A model generated the notes under the pieces. The model searched no databases. It worked only from the letters and a program-made list of their open reading frames with translations, and had not been told where the DNA came from. From contig JAUVOS010000160.1 in assembly GCA_030599055.1 (NCBI GenBank), positions 1-6,079 of the forward strand: a stretch of 6,079 bases of DNA. Direction: 5' to 3'. The position numbers were made by a program, and so were the translations under genes. This stretch comes from Lutibacter sp. (GTDB taxonomy: Bacteria; Bacteroidota; Bacteroidia; Flavobacteriales; Flavobacteriaceae). Positions 1 through 4,949 of the stretch are shown piece after piece; positions within the stretch are counted from its first letter, which is position 1; every line of letters begins with the position of its first letter.

Positions 1-72
1 AAAGTTTAAGTGTTACCAAAACAAAGAAAACTAGATCCATAGAATTTAAAAAATTACCATTATAAAAATATC

Positions 73-846
73 TTATTTCTTAGGAATCCCTACAAGATAT
101 AAAACAATACTTGGCCCCGATTTTACCTTATTAATTTCCCAATTATAAGATTCTGTGTTTTTTAGATTAGAAACAAGGGCATTCATTTCTTTAACAGAAT
201 ACGTTCTTAGAGAAGAAACAATTCCATCCCACCAAACAAATAAAGGTACTATTGGAATAATATAGGTGAAAAACAATCTACCGAATTTGAAAGGTTTAAT
301 AAATGGAGTGAGCAGTAAAACACTTATGGGTGAAAAAAACATAGCCAGTAAACTTTTAAAACTTCTTTCTTGCGCTTCAAAAATAGCAATACTACTTTTT
401 GAATCAACAGCATTTTGTAAAATTTGTAGCGCATCATTTGGCCTGAAATGATGCAATGCTAAAAAGTGAGTTCGTAAACCAACTAATTCTTCAGGAACAC
501 TTCTTGCATCAACAGATGTTTTAATAAAACTAAAATTTTCTGATTGTTTTGCCGTATGTTTAAGAGCATTACTATTCGGATAATAATCTGTTAAAAGGAT
601 TTTTAATTTTGGAAGCGTCTTTTTTAATTCATTATTAATCCAAATTAATCCACCGCCACCACCCGAACCAATATCGATTATTTGGTTTGTGCCACTTACT
701 TTTAATCCTTTTTCAAGTATCGGAATAATGGGTTTGTACATCTTTGTTTTGTTGGATAAAAATTGTAAAAAATCTGTTCCATAGTTTCTAATAAAACTGG
801 GAAACCATTTCTGATCTTCAAATTCAAACAGATGTATTCTTGACAT
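73..846 (-). CDS. Class I SAM-dependent methyltransferase-like protein with hydrophobic C-terminal half
   Basis: A 257-residue protein with a Rossmann-type SAM-binding signature: a glycine-rich motif I (DIGSGGGGG, residues 58-66) after a hydrophobic strand, and a motif-II-like acidic residue at the end of the next strand (LTDYYPN, D87). A strand-like segment with LHHF follows at about 131-134. The second half is unusual: two strongly hydrophobic stretches (about 166-183 and 191-206) are followed by a WDG...LRTY segment (206-216). The protein may therefore sit on or in the membrane, or bind a lipidic substrate. The substrate is unknown and no named enzyme is recognised. The start is the ATG at 846, and no alternative is needed. 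It is transcribed away from ssb across a 277-bp spacer and appears to be a single-gene unit here. The methyltransferase fold is fairly sure; activity is inferred. Confidence 0.75.
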   Translation of the reverse strand: MSRIHLFEFEDQKWFPSFIRNYGTDFLQFLSNKTKMYKPIIPILEKGLKVSGTNQIIDIGSGGGGGLIWINNELKKTLPKLKILLTDYYPNSNALKHTAKQSENFSFIKTSVDARSVPEELVGLRTHFLALHHFRPNDALQILQNAVDSKSSIAIFEAQERSFKSLLAMFFSPISVLLLTPFIKPFKFGRLFFTYIIPIVPLFVWWDGIVSSLRTYSVKEMNALVSNLKNTESYNWEINKVKSGPSIVLYLVGIPKK

Positions 847-1123
847 TCTTAATTGCTGATTTGCTTATGATTTATAAAAAAATGCAATTTACTCATTTTT
901 TTATGTTTTTTAAATACTTATTTATTTTACTGTGTATCAGGAATTAAACTCATTATTATCCGTGTACATTCATTTATATACGAAAGTAAACGTTTAACTA
1001 CCGATACGCTATTGCAAGTCGCCAGTTATTTGCACTGTCAAACCGAAGTACTAATTACTCGTTAAGACAAAAACAAATTTAATAACGTCTGTAAAAAAAT
1101 AAACAGGCATAATACCTTATCTT

Positions 1124-1459
1124 ATGAATACGTTAAGAAACCAAGTACAGTTAATCGGAAATTTAGGAAGTGATCCCGAAATCTTTCAATTCGAAAATGG
1201 AAACAAAAAAGCCACATTTAGTGTAGCGACCAATGAAACTTATTATAATGCTAACAAAGAAAAAGTCACCGATACCCAATGGCATAGAGTCGTCTTTTTT
1301 GGCAAAACAGCTGATACAGTCGAGAAATATTTAAAAAAAGGAAAAGAAGTAGCCATAGGCGGTAAACTAGCCTATTCTGACTACGAAGATAAAAGTGGGA
1401 TTAAACGCTATGTAACAGAGATTGTTGGAAATGAATTAGTCATGTTGGGAAGTAAGTAG
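1124..1459 (+). CDS. ssb: Single-stranded DNA-binding protein, short form without acidic tail
   Basis: A 111-residue OB-fold protein of the bacterial SSB family, which binds and protects single-stranded DNA during replication, repair and recombination. The family pattern is clear: N-terminal NQVQLIGNLGSDPE, a central TQWHRVVFFGKTAD (W53), then KKGKEVAIGGKL and the closing RYVTEIV strand. The protein ends at GSK almost directly after the OB fold. It lacks the flexible linker and the acidic DDxPF-type tip by which replicative SSBs recruit partners. Short tailless SSBs are common as second copies in Bacteroidota and resemble competence-type SsbB, so this is probably an accessory paralogue rather than the main replicative SSB. 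The stop codon lies 6 bp before the clear repeat heptamers of block A. No convincing promoter or Shine-Dalgarno sequence was seen upstream. Confidence 0.93.
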   Translation: MNTLRNQVQLIGNLGSDPEIFQFENGNKKATFSVATNETYYNANKEKVTDTQWHRVVFFGKTADTVEKYLKKGKEVAIGGKLAYSDYEDKSGIKRYVTEIVGNELVMLGSK

Positions 1460-1465
1460 AAAAGC

Positions 1466-1565
1466 GATACGCGGTACGCTTTACGCTTGTTTAATCAAAA
1501 CATTAGCATTGATACTCCGTATTGAGTATTGCGTAAAGCATACCGCGTAAAGCGTATTGCACATC
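1466..1565. repeat. Heptamer-repeat palindromic block A, upstream of the four-helix-bundle gene
   Basis: Block A has three parts. The left arm is three 7-bp units ending in CGC (GATACGC, GGTACGC, TTTACGC; 1466-1486). A 30-bp core follows at 1487-1516. The right arm is 7-bp units of the opposite orientation (CCGTATT, GAGTATT, GCGTAAA, GCATACC, GCGTAAA, GCGTATT, then a decayed GCACATC; 1517-1565). Positions 1464-1486 are complementary to 1531-1553 at 20 of 23 positions by hand count, giving a stem with a 44-nt loop. The block fills most of the space between the ssb stop and the next start. There is no T-run after the stem, so it is not a standard intrinsic terminator. It is a shorter relative of block B at 1944-2127, in the same orientation. 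Confidence 0.85.
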
Positions 1566-1581
1566 GTAAAAAAGCACAAAA

Positions 1582-1932
1582 ATGAGAAACTACAAAAATT
1601 TCGAAGTCTGGAATGAAGGGATAGTTTTAGTAGAAAAAATTTATATCCTATCAAACACTTTCCCGAAAAATGAGATCTATGGTTTACAAAGTCAAATGAG
1701 ACGTGCAGCTGTTTCAATACCTTCAAATATAGCAGAAGGGAGCAGTAGAAATAGTGATAAAGCTTTTAAATATTTTCTAGAAATAGCAGTTGGTTCACTA
1801 TTCGAGTTAGGCACACAGTTGATTATTTCAAAAAAATTAAATTACATTATGGAAAAAGATTTTTATATGATATCTGAACTGATTGATAAAGAACAAAGAA
1901 AACTCATTAGTTTTATTAACAAGCTGAAATAG
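1582..1932 (+). CDS. Four-helix-bundle protein (S23 / 23S rRNA intervening-sequence protein family)
   Basis: A 116-residue protein matching the S23/IVP four-helix-bundle family (TIGR02436/PF05635 type): FEVW near the N terminus (7-10), FPKNEIYGLQ (27-36), the family-diagnostic AVSIPSNIAEG (43-53), and an IAVGSLFELGTQL segment (68-80). Predicted helices are about 8-26, 31-53, 58-86 and 91-115, so the length is complete. Family members are encoded in intervening sequences of 23S rRNA in some bacteria and as orphan genes in many Bacteroidota. The Avd protein of diversity-generating retroelements has the same fold and binds RNA and reverse transcriptase. The cellular role of orphan copies is not known. 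Here the gene is enclosed by two related heptamer-repeat blocks, with block A ending about 16 bp before the ATG. No Shine-Dalgarno is present, and the start context is A-rich. The family call is firm; a nucleic-acid-binding role is inference. Confidence 0.93.
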   Translation: MRNYKNFEVWNEGIVLVEKIYILSNTFPKNEIYGLQSQMRRAAVSIPSNIAEGSSRNSDKAFKYFLEIAVGSLFELGTQLIISKKLNYIMEKDFYMISELIDKEQRKLISFINKLK

Positions 1933-1943
1933 TAGTTTTGGGA

Positions 1944-2127
1944 GGTATGCGGTACACGGTATGCGGTACGCGGTACGCTTTTCGCTTGTTTAATCAAAAT
2001 ATTAACATTAATACTGCGTATTGCGTAAATCATAAAGCATACTGCGTAAAGCATACCGCGTAAAGAAAAAAGCATACTGCATATTGCGTAAAGCATACTG
2101 CGTATTGCGTAAAGCGTACTGCGTACC
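1944..2127. repeat. Heptamer-repeat palindromic block B: 6 inverted + core + 16 direct heptamers
   Basis: The left arm is six contiguous 7-bp units (GGTATGC, GGTACAC, GGTATGC, GGTACGC, GGTACGC, TTTTCGC; 1944-1985). The 30-bp core at 1986-2015 matches the core of block A at 27 of 30 positions. The right arm is 16 contiguous units at 2016-2127 without a single register slip: GCGTAAA five times, GCATACT three times, GCGTATT twice, one each of GCATACC, GCATATT, GCGTACT and GCGTACC, plus two decayed units (TCATAAA, GAAAAAA). The consensus is GCRTAHH. The left-arm units are its reverse complement, so the block can form a long stem in many registers. It runs from just after the four-helix-bundle stop to just before the probable asd promoter. 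Confidence 0.9.
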
Positions 2128-2138
2128 GACTTTTTCAC

Positions 2139-2146
2139 TACTTTTA
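2139..2146 (+). promoter_or_regulatory. Possible -7 box for asd-dprA
   Basis: TACTTTTA matches the Bacteroidota -7 consensus TAnnTTTG except at the last base. It lies 25 bp before the asd start, giving a short leader. The expected -33 position would fall at the edge of repeat block B and shows no clear TTG at the usual distance, so the call is weak. If correct, block B ends directly against or inside the promoter. Confidence 0.3.
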
Positions 2147-2171
2147 CACCATTAAAAAACAAATCAAACAC

Positions 2172-3161
2172 ATGAAACTAGCAATCATAGGAGCCACCGG
2201 AATGGTAGGAAACGTAATGATAAAAATATTGGAAGAACGTAACTTCCCTATTACAGAATTAGTAGTCGTCGCTTCTAAAAAATCTGTAGGTAAAACCATT
2301 GTTTTTAATGGGAACAAATATTCTGTAATCGATTTACAATCTGCTGTTGAAACAAAGCCTGATATTGCTATTTTCTCTGCCGGAGGCGAAACTTCCTTAA
2401 AATGGGCACCAAGATTTACCGAAGTCGGGACTACTGTTATCGATAATTCATCCGCATGGCGAATGGATGCTTCAAAAAAATTGATTGTTCCAGAAATCAA
2501 TGCGCAACTACTTACTAAAAATGATAAAATTATTGCCAATCCGAATTGTTCAACAATTCAAATGGTGCTAGCACTATATCCGTTACACAAGAAATATAGA
2601 ATTAAGCGAGTTGTCGTATCAACTTATCAATCTATTACCGGTACCGGTGTAAAAGCCGTTCAACAATTAGAAGATGAAAGCAAGGGTATTGAAGGTGTAA
2701 AAGCATATCCACATTCCATACATAAAAATGCGCTACCCCATTGTGACGATTTTGAGGAAAATGACTACACAAAAGAGGAAATGAAACTCGTGCGAGAAAC
2801 TCAAAAAATATTTGATGATACAAGCATTACAGTTACAGCGACAGCAGTTAGAATTCCAGTAGTTGGTGGCCATAGTGAAAGTGTAAATTTAGAGTTTGAA
2901 AAGGAGTTTGATATTATCGAAGTGAAACAGCTTTTGAATCAAACTGATGGCATAACAGTAGTTGATGATCCTACTAATAATCTATATCCAATGCCTCTAA
3001 GTGCGGCTGGAAAAGACGATGTTTTTGTCGGTCGTATTCGACGAGATTATTCACAAGCCAAATCTTTAAACTTGTGGATTGTCTCAGATAATTTACGAAA
3101 AGGTGCCGCTACAAATGCTGTACAAATTGCAGAGTATTTGATAGCTTATCATTTGGTTTAA
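2172..3161 (+). CDS. asd: Aspartate-semialdehyde dehydrogenase
   Basis: A 329-residue enzyme, full length for the family, that reduces L-aspartyl-4-phosphate to L-aspartate semialdehyde with NADPH. This is the branch-point step to lysine/diaminopimelate, threonine and methionine. Visible features are the N-terminal dinucleotide-binding GATGMVG (7-13), DNSSAWRMD (91-99, phosphate-binding Arg97), NPNCST (123-128) with catalytic Cys126, the STYQSITGTG strand (150-159), RIPVVGGHSE (227-236) with the general acid/base His234, and a C-terminal SDNLRKGAATNAVQ dimerisation and cofactor segment (305-318). All catalytic residues are present. The ATG at 2172 starts directly at the nucleotide-binding strand, as expected. 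dprA follows after 17 bp on the same strand, so cotranscription is likely although the functions are unrelated. The cytosolic location follows from the family. Confidence 0.97.
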   Translation: MKLAIIGATGMVGNVMIKILEERNFPITELVVVASKKSVGKTIVFNGNKYSVIDLQSAVETKPDIAIFSAGGETSLKWAPRFTEVGTTVIDNSSAWRMDASKKLIVPEINAQLLTKNDKIIANPNCSTIQMVLALYPLHKKYRIKRVVVSTYQSITGTGVKAVQQLEDESKGIEGVKAYPHSIHKNALPHCDDFEENDYTKEEMKLVRETQKIFDDTSITVTATAVRIPVVGGHSESVNLEFEKEFDIIEVKQLLNQTDGITVVDDPTNNLYPMPLSAAGKDDVFVGRIRRDYSQAKSLNLWIVSDNLRKGAATNAVQIAEYLIAYHLV

Positions 3162-3178
3162 TCCCATTTTTTTGCGCT

Positions 3179-4282
3179 ATGAACGAAAAAGAATTGCTTT
3201 ACTTATTGGCATTACAAAAAGTGAAAGGTATCGGCACCATCAATGCTAAAAAGCTTATTGCACATATCGGAAGTGCTGAAGCAGTCTTTTCTGAAAAAAA
3301 GCAAACTTTACAAAAAATAAATGGCATCGGCAGTAATACAATTAGCGATTTATATAATAAAGAAAATCTGAAAAATGCCGCAAAAGAATGTGATTATATT
3401 CTTGCTAATAACATAAAATATAATAGTTTTTTAGATGATTCCTATCCTGAAAAGCTAAAGCACTGTATCGATGGCCCTTTGTTACTTTTTTCTGATGGAA
3501 ATATACACTATGACAAACAACCCATTATTAGCATCGTCGGAACAAGAAAAATGACCAGCTATGGAAGGGATTTTATTAAAAATTTAATTGATGGCATTAA
3601 AGAATATAATCCAATTATAGTAAGTGGATTTGCTTATGGAGTTGACATAACAGCACATAAAACCGCTATAAAAAATAATTTACAAACTATCGCAGTATTA
3701 GCAAATGGTATCGATAAAATGTATCCAAAAGTTCATGCTAAATATATACATCAAGTTTTAGAGAATGGTGGGTTTTACACAGAACATTGGCACGATGAAG
3801 AACCTTTACGCGAATATTTTCTAAAACGAAACCGAATCATTGCCGGTTTATCAGAAGCAACCATCATCATTGAATCTGCACAAAGAGGAGGTTCGTTGGT
3901 TACTGCAACTATTGCCAACTCTTATGATCGAGATGTATTTGCCGTTCCGGGTCGTACAACAGACACATTTAGTCAAGGTTGTAATAATTTAATTCGTACA
4001 AATCGCGCTGCTTTGCTCAATTCCGCCCAAGATTTGGTGTATTTACTCAATTGGGATCAAAAGAAAAATGCTAAAAAAATTATTCAACGGCAGCTTTTTA
4101 TCGACCTAAAAGGAGATGAAAAAATCATCTATGATTATTTACAAAAAACCGGAAAAGTACTACTAGATACTATTTCACTAGAATGTAAAATTCCTATTTA
4201 TAAAATATCGGGAGTATTGGTTAATTTAGAATTACAAGGATTGGTTCGCCCATTACCGGGAAAATTGTTTGAAGTAATTTAA
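3179..4282 (+). CDS. dprA: DNA-processing protein DprA (Smf)
   Basis: A 367-residue DprA. The family binds incoming single-stranded DNA during natural transformation and loads RecA onto it. Domain order: an N-terminal helix-hairpin-helix-like region (about 1-75, with KVKGIGTINA and KINGIGSNTI), the Rossmann-like DprA core (about 85-290), and a C-terminal winged-helix domain (about 310-367, ending ELQGLVRPLPG). Core motifs are VGTRKMTSYG (120-129), SGFAYGVDITAH (149-160), FLKRNRIIAGLS (214-225) and ESAQRGGSLVTA (232-243), with VPGR at about 256-259 and GCNNLIR at 267-273. Nothing appears broken. The 17-bp gap to asd has no Shine-Dalgarno, and the start ATG follows a T-rich stretch. DprA is also widespread in bacteria not known to be competent, so its presence alone does not show transformation. 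Confidence 0.97.
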   Translation: MNEKELLYLLALQKVKGIGTINAKKLIAHIGSAEAVFSEKKQTLQKINGIGSNTISDLYNKENLKNAAKECDYILANNIKYNSFLDDSYPEKLKHCIDGPLLLFSDGNIHYDKQPIISIVGTRKMTSYGRDFIKNLIDGIKEYNPIIVSGFAYGVDITAHKTAIKNNLQTIAVLANGIDKMYPKVHAKYIHQVLENGGFYTEHWHDEEPLREYFLKRNRIIAGLSEATIIIESAQRGGSLVTATIANSYDRDVFAVPGRTTDTFSQGCNNLIRTNRAALLNSAQDLVYLLNWDQKKNAKKIIQRQLFIDLKGDEKIIYDYLQKTGKVLLDTISLECKIPIYKISGVLVNLELQGLVRPLPGKLFEVI

Positions 4283-4296
4283 TCGCTGGGCGATAA

Positions 4297-4458
4297 CCTA
4301 AAAAAGTGGTAATAGAAATAAAAACAGTTGAATATTTTACAGATGTACATATAGCCCAAGTTCTTACTTATTTGAGATTTGGGGGCTATAAACTTGGTTT
4401 GTTGTTAAATTTCCATACTACGATTCTTAAAAATAGTATTAAAAGAGTTTTTAATTAA
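4297..4458 (+). pseudogene. C-terminal remnant of a GxxExxY-family protein
   Basis: This open frame has no start codon and an in-frame stop at 4294-4296. From 4306 it encodes about 50 residues including VVIEIKTVEYF, AQVLTYLRFGGYKLGLLLNF and IKRVFN, ending at TAA 4456-4458. This is the recognisable last part of the GxxExxY family (PD-(D/E)XK nuclease-like fold). There an E-x-K pair is followed by a QVLTYL...LGLLINF helix-strand segment and a closing GI.RVV. The N-terminal half, including the GxxExxY motif itself, is missing, and only 14 bp separate the dprA stop from this frame. It is most likely a decayed gene that lost its left part by deletion. The preceding A-run may also mark a frameshift. 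The match was judged by eye. Confidence 0.7.
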
Positions 4459-4538
4459 CTACAGCACCTCAAAATGAGATTTAGCCTTGTCGGGCACCCC
4501 ATCAACTAAAGCCTATATCCCAAGTAAAAGATTTTCTT

Positions 4539-4546
4539 TATATTTA
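4539..4546 (+). promoter_or_regulatory. Possible -7 box for the GlsB/YeaQ-like gene
   Basis: TATATTTA matches TAnnTTTG at all fixed positions but the last. It lies 28 bp before the ATG at 4575, which would give a leader of roughly 20 bases. No clear -33 TTG is seen, and in such AT-rich sequence a chance match is possible. Confidence 0.28.
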
Positions 4547-4574
4547 CCAATCAATTTATAAAAAATTTTACATT

Positions 4575-4820
4575 ATGGGTATTCTTTATACTATTTTAAT
4601 TGGTGCTTTAGCCGGTTGGCTAGCCGGAAAAATTATGAAAGGTGGTGGTTTCGGTGCGCTTAAAAATATTTTGTTAGGTATTGTGGGTGGTTTTGTAGGT
4701 GGTTGGCTTTTTAGAACATTAAATATTTCATTATTTGATGGCGTTTTAGGCGACTTAACACAAGGACTTATCGGAGCTATTGCTGTTTTATTTATATTTG
4801 GTTTGTTTAAAAAGAAGTAA
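4575..4820 (+). CDS. GlsB/YeaQ/YmgE-family small membrane protein
   Basis: An 81-residue, glycine-rich, very hydrophobic protein of the transglycosylase-associated / YeaQ-YmgE family (PF04226 type). Three membrane segments are visible: about 2-18 (GILYTILIGALAGWLAG), 31-46 and 62-78. The typical GxLAG..MKG pattern follows the first helix, and the C terminus ends in KKK, probably facing the cytoplasm. Family members are often linked to general stress responses, but a biochemical function is not established and the transglycosylase label is historical. The length is normal. The gene stands alone, with a possible promoter close upstream and a weak terminator at its end, so it is probably transcribed separately from dprA and trpS. 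Confidence 0.9.
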   Translation: MGILYTILIGALAGWLAGKIMKGGGFGALKNILLGIVGGFVGGWLFRTLNISLFDGVLGDLTQGLIGAIAVLFIFGLFKKK

Positions 4821-4833
4821 ACCCACTTTTTTT
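4800..4833 (+). terminator. Weak intrinsic terminator candidate after the small membrane protein gene
   Basis: GGTTTG (4800-4805) can pair with TAAACC (4818-4823), giving five Watson-Crick pairs plus one G-T pair around a 12-nt loop. A run of seven T follows at 4827-4833. The stem overlaps the last codons of the gene and is short, so termination may be partial. Confidence 0.35.
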
Positions 4834-4846
4834 AGATTCAAAACTG

Positions 4847-4854
4847 TATTTTTG
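4847..4854 (+). promoter_or_regulatory. Probable trpS promoter -7 box
   Basis: TATTTTTG is an exact match to the Bacteroidota sigma-A -7 consensus TAnnTTTG. It is followed by C, as is common in flavobacterial promoters. The -33 region is only a T-run with no clear TTG. Transcription from here would give a leader of about 90 nt containing the hairpin and the heptamer tract that precede trpS. Confidence 0.45.
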
Positions 4855-4888
4855 CCATACAAATTCAAGGTGAAATCTTGTGGTTTTT

Positions 4889-4921
4889 GGTGAAGGGCTT
4901 ATATTAATATAAACCTTAACC
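4889..4921 (+). promoter_or_regulatory. Leader hairpin upstream of trpS
   Basis: GGTGAAGG (4889-4896) pairs with CCTTAACC (4914-4921) at 7 of 8 positions. This encloses a perfect 14-bp palindrome, TTATATTAATATAA (4899-4912), which forms a 5-bp inner stem with a TTAA loop. The right strand of the outer stem belongs to the heptamer tract. A regulatory role is inferred from position only; no T-box or peptide attenuator features were found. Confidence 0.4.
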
Positions 4922-4944
4922 CTTAACCCCTAACCTTTAATCAA
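4910..4944. repeat. Degenerate 7-bp tandem repeat (TAACCCT type) before trpS
   Basis: Contiguous units in register are TAAACCT, TAACCCT, TAACCCC, TAACCTT and a decayed TAATCAA. The tract ends 5 bp before the trpS ATG and so occupies the ribosome-binding region. Its sequence is unrelated to the GCRTAHH family around the four-helix-bundle gene, but it has the same 7-bp period. Confidence 0.75.
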
Positions 4945-4949
4945 AAACC

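Larger units (their letters stand above)
1466..2127 (+). other. Possible repeat-bounded cassette: block A, four-helix-bundle gene, block B
   Basis: The whole ssb-asd interval consists of two related repeat blocks in direct orientation around one small gene. Aligning 1466-1523 with 1965-2022 gives 52 identities in 58 positions by hand count, and the two cores start 499 bp apart. The left-arm units of block A are also complementary to the far right-arm units of block B. A transcript could therefore pair across the gene, placing the coding region in a loop as in rRNA intervening sequences. That the segment moves or is maintained as a unit is inference. No transposase, terminal inverted repeat of a known insertion sequence, or obvious target-site duplication was seen. 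Confidence 0.5.
4283..4574. other. 292-bp spacer between dprA and the small membrane protein gene
   Basis: More than half of this spacer is the GxxExxY remnant (4297-4458). The remaining 116 bp (4459-4574) hold no recognisable gene or RNA, only a small CTCA/TGAG hairpin and a possible promoter close to the next start. No T-run terminator was found directly behind dprA. Confidence 0.6.

Noticed and set aside
847..1123. Possible gene or regulatory RNA in the spacer between the methyltransferase gene and ssb
   Set aside because: Frames on both strands are short and broken, no family was recognised, and no convincing -7/-33 promoter pair or stable stem was found by eye.
1481..1726. Minus-strand open frame across block A sharing an IRSIN..LIKQA-like ending with the frame at block B
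   Set aside because: The shared peptide simply reflects the shared 30-bp DNA core. The remainder is antisense to the S23/IVP gene.
1582..1932. Avd protein of a diversity-generating retroelement
   Set aside because: The same fold is shared, but no reverse transcriptase, template repeat or variable repeat lies in the window. The sequence fits the S23/IVP branch better.
1466..2127. CRISPR array
   Set aside because: Units are 7 bp and contiguous with no unique spacers, and no cas genes are present.
1863..2171. Minus-strand open frame with a seven-residue periodicity across block B
   Set aside because: The periodic peptide is a by-product of 21-bp (3 x 7) repeat units lacking stops. There is no protein-family resemblance, and it overlaps the four-helix-bundle gene.
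2144..2539. Minus-strand open frame over the start of asd
   Set aside because: It is antisense to the strongly supported asd gene and has no recognisable family.
4350..4390. TATAGCCC / GGGCTATA hairpin as a terminator or attenuator after dprA
   Set aside because: It lies inside the GxxExxY remnant's coding frame and has no T-run, so it is more simply explained as former coding sequence.
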